Notes under the pieces: generated by a model
What the model was told of the DNA's origin: nothing
Database searches by the model: none
Seen by the model: the letters and a program-made list of their open reading frames with translations, nothing else
Source of the DNA: Paeniroseomonas aquatica
GTDB taxonomy: Bacteria; Pseudomonadota; Alphaproteobacteria; Acetobacterales; Acetobacteraceae
Reading direction: 5' to 3'
Assembly: GCF_030409335.1 (NCBI RefSeq)
Contig: NZ_JAUFPN010000126.1
Location: 458-50,516 of the forward strand
DNA length: 50,059 bases
Shown here: piece by piece, positions 36,146 to 44,271 of the stretch
Layout: the number at the start of each line of letters is the position of its first letter
Numbering within the stretch: the stretch's first letter is position 1
Made by a program: the position numbers and the translations under genes

Positions 36146-36988
36146 ATGTGGACCCCTGCTGATCGCACGCTGGTTGGGAATTTCGGCGCCGGGCGGGCGC
36201 TGACGGATGAGCAGTTTCAGTTGCTTGCGGCGTTGATCCCGCCGGCAAAGCCCGGCGGGCGGCCGCGCACGACAGACCCCCGGAGTTTGCTGGACGGGCT
36301 GTTCTACCTCGTCCGCACCGGCTGCCAGTGGCGGCACCTGCCGCCGCCTCCGGCCTTCCCGCCGTGGCGCACGGTGTACGGCTACATGCGCGCCTTCCTG
36401 CGGGACGGGGTTTGGGAGAGCATCCGCCACCATCTCGTCGTCCTGCTGCGCGAGGGCGCCGGGCGGGAGGCCAGCCCCACGGCGGCGGTCGTCGACACCC
36501 AGAGCGTGAAGACCACCGAAAGCGGCGGCCCACGGGGCTGGGATGCGGCGAAGCGGCTGAAGGGGCGCAAGCGTCACATCGCCGTGGACGCGGGCGGGCT
36601 GCTGCTGGGCATCGTCGTGCATGCCGCCAACATCCAGGATGCCGACGGCATCGGCGATCTGCTGAAACGCGTGAAGCCGCTCTACGCCTGGCTCCGCGCC
36701 GTGTTCGCCGACAGCGCCTACAATCGGCTCGCGGCCTTGCTCGCCTGCTTCCTGACCGGGCTCGCCTTGATCATCGTGCGCCGCCTCGCCGGCACCATCG
36801 GCTTCGTCGTCCAGCCGCGCCGCTGGGTGATCGAGAGGTCGTTCGGCTGGTTCGGCCGATGCCGCCGGCTGTCCAAAGATTACGAGGCGCTGCCCGAGGT
36901 CTCCGAGGCTATGGTGACCTTGGCAGCCATCCGCCTCATGCTCCACCGCCTCGCCCATCCCAACCGCAGGCGACTGCCAGCACCATAA
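36146..36988 (+). CDS. IS5-family (IS427/IS1031-like) transposase
   Basis: A DDE transposase of about 280 aa, with the likely start at MWTPADRTLVGNF (36146); an ATG at 36116 is also in frame. Characteristic segments are LLDGLFYLVRTGCQWRHLP, the catalytic Asp in VVDTQSVKTTESGGPRGWDA, KGRKRHIAVDAGG, the FADSAYN region and the catalytic Glu in RRWVIERSFGWFGRCRRL. The frame is intact, but its right terminus has been displaced by the IS110 insertion, so the element's mobility is doubtful. Confidence 0.92.
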   Translation: MWTPADRTLVGNFGAGRALTDEQFQLLAALIPPAKPGGRPRTTDPRSLLDGLFYLVRTGCQWRHLPPPPAFPPWRTVYGYMRAFLRDGVWESIRHHLVVLLREGAGREASPTAAVVDTQSVKTTESGGPRGWDAAKRLKGRKRHIAVDAGGLLLGIVVHAANIQDADGIGDLLKRVKPLYAWLRAVFADSAYNRLAALLACFLTGLALIIVRRLAGTIGFVVQPRRWVIERSFGWFGRCRRLSKDYEALPEVSEAMVTLAAIRLMLHRLAHPNRRRLPAP

Positions 36989-37079
36989 CTTCGCAAACAT
37001 GGGATAATCGGGGCGGGCGACTTCCCCGAGCTTGGGACTAAAATCAATTTCGGGCACACCAATCTCGGGAGAAGCCGCT

Positions 37080-38114
37080 ATGGAGCAGTATGTCGCACTC
37101 GACGTGTCGCTGAAGGAGATCAGCGTCTGCGTGATCGACGGCAAGGGCGCCGTGACGTTCGAAGGCAAAGTGGCGGCCGAGCCCGCTGCCCTTATCAGCC
37201 TCATCCGTAGCAAAGCGCCGCAGTTGGCGCGGGTGGGCCTTGAGACCGGCGCCACCTCGCCATGGCTGTATCATGCGCTCAAGGCGGCAGACCTGCCGGT
37301 GGTGTTGATGGACGCCCGGCATGCCCATGCCGCGCTCTCGATGCGGCCGACCAAGTCGGACCGCGGCGACGCCCGTGGCCTGGCCGAGATGCTGCGCATG
37401 GGATGGTACCGCGCCGTCACCGCCAAGAGCTTCACCGCGCACGAGCGCCTGGCCCTGCTTGCCGCCCGGCACCGTCTGGTCAGCATCCGTACCGACCTGG
37501 ACGCGCAGATCCGCGGCTTGCTCAAGACCTTCGGCCTGATCCTCGGGCCGGGAAATACCGATGCCCTGATCCGGCGTGCCGAAGCCCTGGCGGAGGGTCA
37601 TCCCATGGTCAGCAGCCTGGTGGCCAAGCTGGCCGAGGTGCGGCGGCATGTGGTGGCCCAAGTTGCGGCCTTGGACCGCGACCTCCGCCGCCTGGTCAGA
37701 AGCGAGCCTACCCTCCGGCGATTCATGACCGTGCCGGGGGTCGGGCCGATCACCGCGGTGGCCTTCCTCTCCACCATCGACGATCCGGAGCGGTTCAAGC
37801 ACGCCCGTGACGTCGGCCCCTATCTCGGACTGACGCCCACCCGCTACCAGTCCGGCGAGACCGACCGGCACGGTCGCATCTCGAAGTGCGGCGATGCGTT
37901 TACCCGCACCTGCCTCTATGAGGCAGCCAATGTGCTGCTGACCAAGGTGCAGCGGTTCTCGCCGCTCAAGGCCTGGGGCACCCGCCTGGTGCAGCGGATC
38001 GGCGCCAAGAAGGCGCGGGTCGCGGTGGCTCGCAAGATCGCCGTCATTCTCCGCTGCATGTGGACGGACGGCACCGAGTTCTGGTGGACCCGCGAGGAGG
38101 CCAAGATGGCCTGA
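37080..38114 (+). CDS. IS110-family transposase (DEDD recombinase)
   Basis: A 344-aa protein with the two-domain IS110 plan. The N-terminal RuvC-like DEDD domain begins YVALDVSLKEISVCV and has GLETGATSPWLY and KSDRGDARGLAEML. The C-terminal Transposase_20 domain has TVPGVGPITAVAFLSTIDDP, ARDVGPYLGLTPTRYQSGE and the serine region RHGRISKCGD. IS110 proteins use a structured RNA from the element's own non-coding end to choose target and donor. The ATG at 37080 sits about 70 bp from the probable left end, leaving about 230 bp downstream as the likely RNA region. The frame is intact. Confidence 0.94.
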   Translation: MEQYVALDVSLKEISVCVIDGKGAVTFEGKVAAEPAALISLIRSKAPQLARVGLETGATSPWLYHALKAADLPVVLMDARHAHAALSMRPTKSDRGDARGLAEMLRMGWYRAVTAKSFTAHERLALLAARHRLVSIRTDLDAQIRGLLKTFGLILGPGNTDALIRRAEALAEGHPMVSSLVAKLAEVRRHVVAQVAALDRDLRRLVRSEPTLRRFMTVPGVGPITAVAFLSTIDDPERFKHARDVGPYLGLTPTRYQSGETDRHGRISKCGDAFTRTCLYEAANVLLTKVQRFSPLKAWGTRLVQRIGAKKARVAVARKIAVILRCMWTDGTEFWWTREEAKMA

Positions 38115-38345
38115 CCCGCAGTTCACCACCCAGGCTCCGCTCCGGCGGAGAGGCTGTCTCTGCCGGGACGGCGGGTGGAAGCGACCGCGCAGAACCCGTT
38201 GGCCGGTCTGGCAGATATTGTTGGATCAGGCCGTCGCAAACATCGCGGCGCCCCATCCCTGACCCCCATCATGGGGCGGATCACACCGACCCCGGAGAGA
38301 ACCATGACCCCGGCAGCGGTCAGCCTCCACTTCGGCGCTTGACCT
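38115..38345. ncRNA. Candidate bridge/seek RNA region of the IS110-family element
   Basis: The non-coding tail after the IS110 transposase has several short foldbacks, for example CTCCGCTCCGGCGGAG (38139-38154) and CCCATCATGGGG (38264-38275). Long downstream non-coding ends of this size carry the guide RNA in the IS1111-type branch. In the IS110-proper branch the RNA lies upstream, where only about 70 bp are available here. The RNA itself is not proven from sequence. Confidence 0.4.
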
Positions 38346-38391
38346 GGAAACCCCGATTAGAGAACGGGGTCTCAGACAGAACGAGTTTGAG

Positions 38392-38784
38392 TCACAAACC
38401 GCCGCGACCTCATTAACCTCTTCAACATTTAGCGGTCACTGCTTGCAGGGCATCGTCGCTGGTTGCGCGGTTTTCGAAGTTTGGCAGCATAACAACTTAC
38501 TCAGGAGCGCAGATTCTGCTGCTTGTTTGGCACAATTTTCAGTAGATATTGGTGACCGAAGAGTCTTTGCGGGAGTTCATTACCCGACAGACAATGTAGC
38601 ATCATGGATTCTCGCAATGAACTTAATTCCGCATATTTTCAAGGAGCCAGAGCCAATCCTGAAATTTGCAAAGTTTGCGATTACCGAAAGAAGTCACGTC
38701 TATAAAGAATTACAGAAAAGAGCAACGGCGACGGTAGCTCTCACCAAACCCATCGCAGCCTTGGACGCTGCCCTTTCTATTTGA
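38392..38784 (+). pseudogene. PAP2-family phosphatase, 3' part
   Basis: In frame with no start of its own, this reads SLTSSTFSGHCLQGIVAG and VFAGVHYPTDNVASWILA, then a helical tail ending at TGA 38784. SGH and R(x5)HYPTD are the second and third PAP2 catalytic motifs. Joining it to the 5' part across the GTTTGAG repeat gives a one-base phase mismatch, so a further indel exists near the junction. Two frame lesions plus the IS block make the gene inactive. Confidence 0.7.
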
Positions 38785-38828
38785 GCGTCCCATGATGCAT
38801 TCCAGGCAATTCGGAAGCGGCACCGCCG

Positions 38829-39176
38829 CTACACCGCCGTCTCCGGCCGTACCGTCCAGGCCGGCATCCGCCAGTCGATCCCCTCCAGCAGCATTGAGAG
38901 CATCGCCGGCGTCAGCGACACCACGCCGCTCGCTGCCTGTGGCCAGACGAACTTGCCGCGTTCCAGCCGCTTGGCCAGAAGGATCAGGCCCTGGCCGTCC
39001 CAGACCAAAATCTTCGGCAGGTCACCGCGGCGGCCGCGAAAGCAGAACAGCGCGCCGCCATAGGGATCCTGCACCAGAACCGTCTGCACCTGGGCCGCCA
39101 GCCCGTCGAAGCCCTTGCACATATCGGTCACGCCGCAGGCAAGGAATACCCGCGTGCCGGGCGGCGGCCCGAACAT
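38829..39176 (-). CDS. tnpB: IS66-family accessory protein TnpB (Orf2)
   Basis: A 115-aa full-length TnpB of IS66-type elements: RVFLACGVTDMCKGFDGLA, FCFRGRRGDLPKILVWDGQG, LLAKRLERGKFVWPQ and LLEGIDWRMP. The stop of the upstream tnpA overlaps its start. The tnpC transposase that should follow (at lower coordinates) is absent, since the PAP2 remnant lies there, so this is an element fragment. Confidence 0.9.
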   Translation of the reverse strand: MFGPPPGTRVFLACGVTDMCKGFDGLAAQVQTVLVQDPYGGALFCFRGRRGDLPKILVWDGQGLILLAKRLERGKFVWPQAASGVVSLTPAMLSMLLEGIDWRMPAWTVRPETAV

Positions 39177-39495
39177 CAGCGCCCGCCAAGCTCCGCCAGG
39201 ACAACCCGCAACATCGCCGGATCCACCGCGCCGCTGACGCGCACAGTCGTCCCGGATGGGAACGCCACCTCGAGCAGGCCAGGCGCCTCGTCCGCCTTTG
39301 CCGGCGCGACCGCCGCGGCCACCGCAAGTTCCGGCACGACCGCGACCGGGGCAAAGCCCGACATGGCCGTGGCCAGCATCTCGCGCGGCCAGGTGAACAG
39401 CAGCCCGGTGCCGATGCCGTGCCGGTCCGCCACCACCTTGGCTATCGCACCATGCGCCAGCGTCTCGCCCACGATCCGCAGCTTGTCCTCGGCAG
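39176..39495 (-). pseudogene. IS66-family TnpA (Orf1), 5'-truncated
   Basis: The C-terminal ~100 residues of the HTH accessory protein are present (SAEDKLRIVGETLAHG, then RHGIGTGLLFTWPREMLA). A TAG lies just before SAEDKL where related proteins have Trp, and the first residues are missing. Unrelated IS5-type sequence on the other strand starts at about 39496. A GTG could restart the frame but would lose part of the HTH. Confidence 0.75.
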
Positions 39496-39598
39496 ACTAG
39501 CTGCGGATTGGGAATGCTTGAATCGCCGCGCGCTGGCTTTCCTGCGCTGGGCCTCGGTCGGCCGGATGCTCCGAAGTCTGTGTCAGAAAACCGTATGA
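39496..39598 (+). pseudogene. C-terminal remnant of an IS5-family transposase
   Basis: About 32 residues ending at TGA 39596-39598 read DWECLNRRALAFLRWASVGR and MLRSLC. This is the typical C-terminal helix of IS5-type transposases, where a Glu-Asn-Leu...AlaLeuAlaPhe segment precedes the last arginine-rich helix. Nothing of the catalytic domain remains. Confidence 0.6.
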
Positions 39599-39630
39599 TC
39601 CCGGACGGACTTTAAAGCGGAGCAAGTCCA

Positions 39631-40065
39631 GGGATAGAGGCGCCCCTGTGGGGGATAGCGGCACCCTGGTGAGGGATAGAGGCGCCCGGTGGGGGATAGA
39701 GGCGCCCCGATGGGGGATAGAGGCACCCTAGTTAGGGATAGAGGCGCCCGGTGGGGGATAGAGGCGCCCCGGTAGGGGATAGAGGTACCCTGGTGAGGGA
39801 TAGAGGCGCCCCGGTGGGGGATAGAGGCGCCCCGGTGGGAGATAGAGGCGCCCCGGTAGGGGATAGAGGCGCCCCGGTAGGGGATAGAGGTACCCTGGTG
39901 AGGGATAGAGGCGCCCCGGTGGGGGATAGAGGCGCCCGGTGGGGGATAGAGGTACCCTGGTGAGGGATAGAGGCGCCCTGGTGAGGGATAGAGGCGCCCG
40001 GTGGGGGATAGAGGCACCCTGGTGAGGGATAGAGACGCCCGGTGGGGGATAGATGCACCTCAATC
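39631..40065. repeat. 21-bp minisatellite, 20 copies plus one decayed copy
   Basis: Tandem units beginning GGGATAGAGG and followed by a six-base palindrome, usually GGCGCC, then CCGGTGG or a variant. Twenty units cover 39631-40045: fifteen are 21 bp and five are 20 bp (one C fewer). A decayed 21st copy follows. Three unit classes recur: GGCGCCCGGTGG, GGCGCCCCGGTAG and GGTACCCTGGTGA. The third class often follows the second, giving a higher-order pattern. Units with the GGTACC or GGCACC centre end in TGGTGA. All three minus frames stay open because 21 is divisible by three, but there is no start, ribosome site or stable frame, so I do not call it coding. There are no spacers, so it is not CRISPR. 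The following ~210 bp (40066-40275) are AT-rich with nothing recognised. Confidence 0.95.
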
Positions 40066-40275
40066 AAAACCTATTCAAATATTGGTTAAATTTTCATTGA
40101 CTAAGAAGCCTGTTCGCTCGCAAACACACTATCTTGCGTCGTGGCGACATTATCGTACAAGCTTTGTTATAAGCTTAGCGGATCCACAGTAGAATATCAA
40201 AATAATATCGGAAAAATATGCATTTTGTTTTTATTTTTGGAAGAAAAAATTAACTATCTCCTCACTGTCTGCACA

Positions 40276-40782
40276 CTAACTGGCTGAAGCAGTTCCAAGC
40301 GGCGTAAAAATTCCATCCTTTGCCAACGTGCCGACCTCTTTTCTGCCGTCTAACTCACGGATGACAGTACCCGACTGATATTTGTTGGCGTAAATCAACG
40401 GGACTCCAGGCTTACGCTCGATCACTACTCCTGGAATAGCCAAGCCCGAGGCTAAACGCCTCAGAGCAGCTTCGCTCTCCGCGGAATTACGCGCTCGTTG
40501 CTCAGGAGTAGGTTCCGGGCCAGTAACCGTCACACTACCGAAAGTAACGGTCCTCCTGGGCCTGCCGCCGGCCTCATTGACATGGACTGCCCATGTCTCA
40601 GTGAGTTCCATCTCCGCTTGCTCCTGCTTCAAGTCTCTCTCGAATTTGTCCATGGCTGTATCATACCAGAAAGTAAGCAAATACAATACGATGCCCAAAT
40701 AGGCGATTGGAGAAAAACCGCATACCAACCTGGCACCAGCGGCGTACCATCCGCCCTTTCTGATCCACCTCGTTGAATGCAT
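40276..40782 (-). CDS. Uncharacterised membrane-anchored protein
   Basis: About 168 aa from ATG 40782 (MHSTRWIRKGGW); a GTG at 40806 is also possible. A hydrophobic segment YLGIVLYLLTFWY at residues ~25-40 should be one membrane helix after a basic N-terminus. A charged, possibly coiled stretch follows (DKFERDLKQEQAEMELTE), then a soluble domain with PTPEQRARNSAESEAALRRL and a beta-rich end. No family recognised. The base composition is intermediate. It lies alone between the minisatellite and an IS66 remnant, so it is probably island cargo. Confidence 0.6.
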   Translation of the reverse strand: MHSTRWIRKGGWYAAGARLVCGFSPIAYLGIVLYLLTFWYDTAMDKFERDLKQEQAEMELTETWAVHVNEAGGRPRRTVTFGSVTVTGPEPTPEQRARNSAESEAALRRLASGLAIPGVVIERKPGVPLIYANKYQSGTVIRELDGRKEVGTLAKDGIFTPLGTASAS

Positions 40783-40954
40783 TGCGTTCAGCCGTCCTGA
40801 TACCAAACTCGATCGCTCATTCTTGGGAGCGCCGGCGGCGACTTATGCGAACGTCCGCACGAAGCCTCCTCCTTGCATCGCTCCTAGCGGCGCTATCGGT
40901 CCATCGCACTAATTATCCAAAAGCCCGGCGGGCCTACTCAAATTACGTAACTGT

Positions 40955-41690
40955 TCAACCTGGGGCGAGTACCGATTGGCTCTGTAGGGCGGCACGGATG
41001 GCCTGATAGGCATCGGTACTGCGTCTCGCTGCAGTGCCGATGACAGAGCGAACGTCGGCGTAAAGATCAGCGCCCCAAGTGGATCGAAAACCACCGGTGA
41101 CCTTGCGATCGGTGTCGGTCGGTCGAAGCTTTTGCTCGCTCCCATTGTTGTCGGTGGTAACGTCGGGATGATCGAGAAGGTGAAGAGCTGCTGACGTAGT
41201 TTCCCGTAGCGGTTTCGCAATCGCTGGCCGTGCCGATTCGTCGAGGCGAGCGCCATGACGGTATTGAGCGCATGCTCGAGGCGGCGGCGGTACTCACGCC
41301 GTGTGCTTTCGGCCAGACCGCGATGTCGCCGGGGAGAACGACGGCGCGTAGCAGCAACGCCTTTATGCGCGGGGCGAAGATGGCGTCGCCCGCCTTGGCG
41401 GCGTAGCGACAGTCACGCAGCTGATGCGCCAGGCAGATTTGCCAGGCCTCGGCGTGGCCACGCTGGGCGCCGTAGAGGTCGGAGACCCAGATCGCCGGAC
41501 GATGATTGGCCATCACCTCGGCGACGATGCCGGCATCACGGCTGCGGCGGACCGCATGGATCACCACCTCGTCGTTCTGGAACACTTAGGTCCAGCAGCC
41601 GTCGACGCGCACGCAGGTCTCGTCTGAACAGACCACCCGGGACCCGGCGCAGCCGGGCCAGGATGGGCGCCTCTCCGGTGAGGAAACGAA
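40955..41690 (-). pseudogene. IS66-family transposase TnpC, C-terminal half, frameshifted
   Basis: Readable in pieces across all three minus frames: VVCSDETCVRVDG, a TAG at the expected WTW site, VFQNDEVVIHAVRRSRDAG, NHRPAIWVSDLYGAQRGHAE, QICLAHQLRDCRYAAKAGDA, then after a frameshift NRHGQRLRNRYGKLRQQLF, and after another KVTGGFRSTWGADLYADVRS and RRSTDAYQAIRAALQ to TGA at 40955. At least one stop and two frameshifts are present. It is not the missing tnpC of the IS66 fragment at 38.8-39.5 kb, because it lies on the wrong side. Confidence 0.8.
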
Positions 41691-41784
41691 CCGGATATTC
41701 GCAAATCTAGCTGCGTGGGAGCAAGTGCTCCGGGATACATCGCTAGGTAAACCGCGCCCGCCCTCATTGTGACGGGGCCGCTCA

Positions 41785-42275
41785 GTGTCCCTGCAACAGC
41801 CATTCAGCGCCGCCACAAGCGGCAAAGCCTTCCCGTTTCCCAAACGGCGACCCGCGCCGTTCAGCCTTCGCCTGTCAGAGGCTGAGCGCGCCCGACTGGT
41901 GGATGAGGCCAAGGGCGCGCCCCTGGGGCATATATCAAGGCGAAGCTGCTGGGCTCGGCGCTGCCGGTGAGAACAAGGCGAAGCGGCCTTGCCGTCTGCG
42001 ACCGGCAAGCGCTGGCCCAGGCCCTCGCTGCTCTTGGGGCCTCGCGCCTGTCCAGCAATATCAATCAGCTCGCAAAGCTCGCCCATATTGGGGCGCTGCC
42101 GGTGACCCCAAAGCTAGAAGCCGAGTTCGGCTCGGCGTTGGCTGACATCCACGAAATCCTCCGCCTGTTGGTTTCCGCCCCCGGCCTCAAGGCGGAAGGA
42201 AACGCGCCAGATATTCAAAGGATCGCAACGAAGCGGCGGCGCGGACCTTGCCGCGCGTCTGATGCGCATCGATGA
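41785..42275 (+). pseudogene. mobC: mobC (relaxosome accessory protein), one frameshift
   Basis: The first part reads PFSLRLSEAERARLVDEAKG and APLG. After loss of one G in a G run (near 41930) the sequence continues in another frame as AYIKAKLLGSALPVRTRRSG, QALAQALAALGASRLSSN, LAHIGALPVTPKLEAEF. This is the MobC family, which opens oriT DNA for the relaxase in mobilisable elements of alphaproteobacteria. The gene runs into the start of a relaxase gene, the usual order. The frameshift suggests the locus is dead. Confidence 0.75.
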
Positions 42276-42359
42276 GAACCAGCATGTCCGCGTCCATGAG
42301 ATGCGCGGCTTCGTCGCCGATGATCTGCGCGGGGCATTCAATGAGGCGGAAGTACAGCG
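42211..42359 (+). pseudogene. Relaxase (MobA/VirD2-type) N-terminal fragment
   Basis: About 50 codons overlap the end of mobC in another frame: FKGSQRSGGADLAARLM, then NQHVRVHEMRGFVADDLRG and AFNEAE. This matches the N-terminus of the relaxase that usually follows mobC in alphaproteobacterial mobilisable elements. The expected ATG is not present at its normal place (ATA TTC AAA follows CAG). The homology ends at about 42355, directly against the stop codon of the Gabija helicase on the other strand. That marks a recombination junction. Confidence 0.65.
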
Positions 42360-42360
42360 G

Positions 42361-44271
42361 CTAATCAGAGTAGGTCTGTGGTAACTCAAACCCCATCTCG
42401 GTAAGAAATCTAGACGGCATCTTTCCCCAGTTGCCGTAAGTATCCGCATAAGAAAGGCATAACCATTCTTTAGCTCGCGTAATCGCAACGAAGCAATTTC
42501 TCCTTTCTTCTTCCATTTCGGGACTATTTTCTCCGAGCTTAACGCTATGGAAACTAGGGAGAATGCTTTCTGCCATACCAGCTAAAAAGACATGATCGAA
42601 CTCTTTCCCTTTAGCAGCATGAATGGTCATTAAAGCAACCATTGATTTCACAGGCGGAGGCTCTTTTGACCTGATAGACAGCTCTTGGAGAAATTGTTCA
42701 AGAGGCGCATCGCGACCAATAGCTCTTGAGATGTTTCGATTTAAGTCGTTCCAAGCGTTCCTATCTTCTGCAAGATCTACGAGGCTTTCGTCACCGGTCG
42801 GTAGATCTTGTATCACGGCATCTATGAAGTGTCGAAAACGCGATGGCTCTTTCCCATATTTGGCAGTGAGTTCCGCCAGCTTTAATCCCGCAGCGTCAAT
42901 CTGAGGTGGGACCGCGGCTGCCCATTCGTCCAAATACGACCGGTTAGAAACCTCTGCTGCTGCTATAATATCGCCAACTTGTAGTTCTGTACCCCACCAA
43001 CGATTGAACGCGCCAATCAAAGCCTCAAGAGCTCGCGTATCTAAAGGTCTAAGCGTCTGTCGGAGCACAGCTGATAGCCATAGAAATTCGGGTGAACGAA
43101 AGTCGTCGCGCCGTTGAGCAATCGCCGCAGGTACGCCAGCTGTGCTTAGAGCTTGCTGGATGCGTTCGAGCATGGCACGTGTGCGGGCCAAAACAACGAC
43201 TTCGCTCCAGAGGCTTTTGTCGATACTTTTAATCCCACGTGCAACTGCAGCTGCTTCTGCGGTATCCGACGAAAAGCGCAACAAAGAAATATGAGTGCCG
43301 TCAGGGTACCTAAGATTTTTTTTGCCAGCTTCCAATGGCAATTTGGTCTCAGTTCGTTGCGAATTGTGTATTACGAGGCGGTTAGCCGCCATAACAATAC
43401 TGGGGGGGCACCGGTAATTCGTTGGAAGCTGGATTTCTTGTGGTGCAAAGTCTGCCCGGAATCGTTGTATCTGCTGGTAACTTGCGCCGTTCCATTGATA
43501 AATTATTTGGTCGTCATCTGCCACTGCAAAAATATTCTTGAAACTATCACCGGCTAGTGCCCGTATTAGTCGATATTGTCCATCGTTTGTATCTTGGAAT
43601 TCGTCGAAAAGCCAATATTTGTACGTTCTACGATAGGTGGTAGCAATTCCTGGATTGTTGGAGATTAAACTATGGGCGGCAGATATGAGAGAGCCGAAGT
43701 CTAAGGCATTCGCACGTAACAGCGCATTCTCATAAGCTCTGTAGGAATTCGCGATTCGACTTCCAGCCTCTTTATCTCGAAAGCTATTGGCGCTTTCTTC
43801 TGGCGAAATCAGACGCGATTTTAGCTTATCGATGATATTTAGGAGTTTTATATCTCCGTAACCCAGCCCTGCCTGTTTTAAAGCATCTCGTAGAAGCTCT
43901 TGTCTATCTGCATCAAGAGAATAAATAGCAAAATCCGGTCTTATGCCGATGTGAGAACCGTGCTGTTGCAACATTTGCATACAAAATGAATGAAATGTAC
44001 CTATCAGGGCTCTACGCTCCTGATCTGGAACCAAGACGCTGACGCGCGCCGACATTTCATCAGCTGCTTTATTGGTGAATGTTAACGCTAGGACGCGGAA
44101 GCTTTTATCCGGACTGTCGGATAAAAGTTTTGCAATTCTCGTTGTCAGAACCCGAGTCTTGCCCGAACCCGGACCAGCCAAAACAAACAGAGACCCTTCA
44201 TTCCAACACGAGGCAGATGCCTGAGGGGGCGTTAGCTCAGCAAGAGCTTGTTCCACTAATATCGTCATCAC
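42361..44271 (-). CDS. gajB: UvrD/Rep-type helicase, Gabija GajB-like
   Basis: A 636-aa superfamily 1A helicase. Seen are the Q-motif region, Walker A LAGPGSGKT (31-39), motif Ia ALTFTNKAADEM, motif II FDEFQDTN, motif III VADDDQIIYQWNGA, motif IV QLPTNYRCP, motif V MTIHAAKGKEFDHVFLAG and motif VI VAITRAKEWL. It starts at GTG 44271 or ATG 44268, overlapping the stop of the OLD-type nuclease gene. UvrD-like partners of class 2 OLD nucleases are GajB; in Gabija defence the pair responds to phage-induced changes in nucleotides and DNA ends. It is slightly longer than typical GajB (about 500 aa) and close to full UvrD length. Moderate GC content sets it apart from the core. Confidence 0.85.
   Translation of the reverse strand: MMTILVEQALAELTPPQASASCWNEGSLFVLAGPGSGKTRVLTTRIAKLLSDSPDKSFRVLALTFTNKAADEMSARVSVLVPDQERRALIGTFHSFCMQMLQQHGSHIGIRPDFAIYSLDADRQELLRDALKQAGLGYGDIKLLNIIDKLKSRLISPEESANSFRDKEAGSRIANSYRAYENALLRANALDFGSLISAAHSLISNNPGIATTYRRTYKYWLFDEFQDTNDGQYRLIRALAGDSFKNIFAVADDDQIIYQWNGASYQQIQRFRADFAPQEIQLPTNYRCPPSIVMAANRLVIHNSQRTETKLPLEAGKKNLRYPDGTHISLLRFSSDTAEAAAVARGIKSIDKSLWSEVVVLARTRAMLERIQQALSTAGVPAAIAQRRDDFRSPEFLWLSAVLRQTLRPLDTRALEALIGAFNRWWGTELQVGDIIAAAEVSNRSYLDEWAAAVPPQIDAAGLKLAELTAKYGKEPSRFRHFIDAVIQDLPTGDESLVDLAEDRNAWNDLNRNISRAIGRDAPLEQFLQELSIRSKEPPPVKSMVALMTIHAAKGKEFDHVFLAGMAESILPSFHSVKLGENSPEMEEERRNCFVAITRAKEWLCLSYADTYGNWGKMPSRFLTEMGFELPQTYSD

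Larger units (their letters stand above)
36058..38391. mobile_element. Nested insertion: IS5-family element carrying an IS110-family element
   Basis: A 7-bp direct repeat GTTTGAG bounds the block (36058-36064 and 38385-38391). Just inside are related inverted ends, GGTTGTCTGGGTCTG on the left and TTCTGTCTGAGACCC (reverse complement) on the right. An IS5-type transposase follows the left end, but the matching right end appears only after an IS110-type transposase. This shows that the IS110 element landed between the first transposase and its right terminus. The exact IS110 borders (about 37010 and 38345) could not be fixed. The block interrupts the PAP2-type gene. Confidence 0.65.

Noticed and set aside
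39631-40065. CRISPR array
   Set aside because: Units are contiguous with no variable spacers, and no cas gene is present.
39583-40067. Open frames across the minisatellite encoding 7-residue repeats (GASIPHR-like)
   Set aside because: All three minus frames and one plus frame are open simply because the unit is 21 bp. The frames shift at 20-bp units, and no start or ribosome site is present.
38829-41690. One IS66 element spanning tnpA-tnpB and the tnpC remnant
   Set aside because: In the shared orientation tnpC should follow tnpB at lower coordinates, but the tnpC remnant lies upstream. They are two separate remnants.
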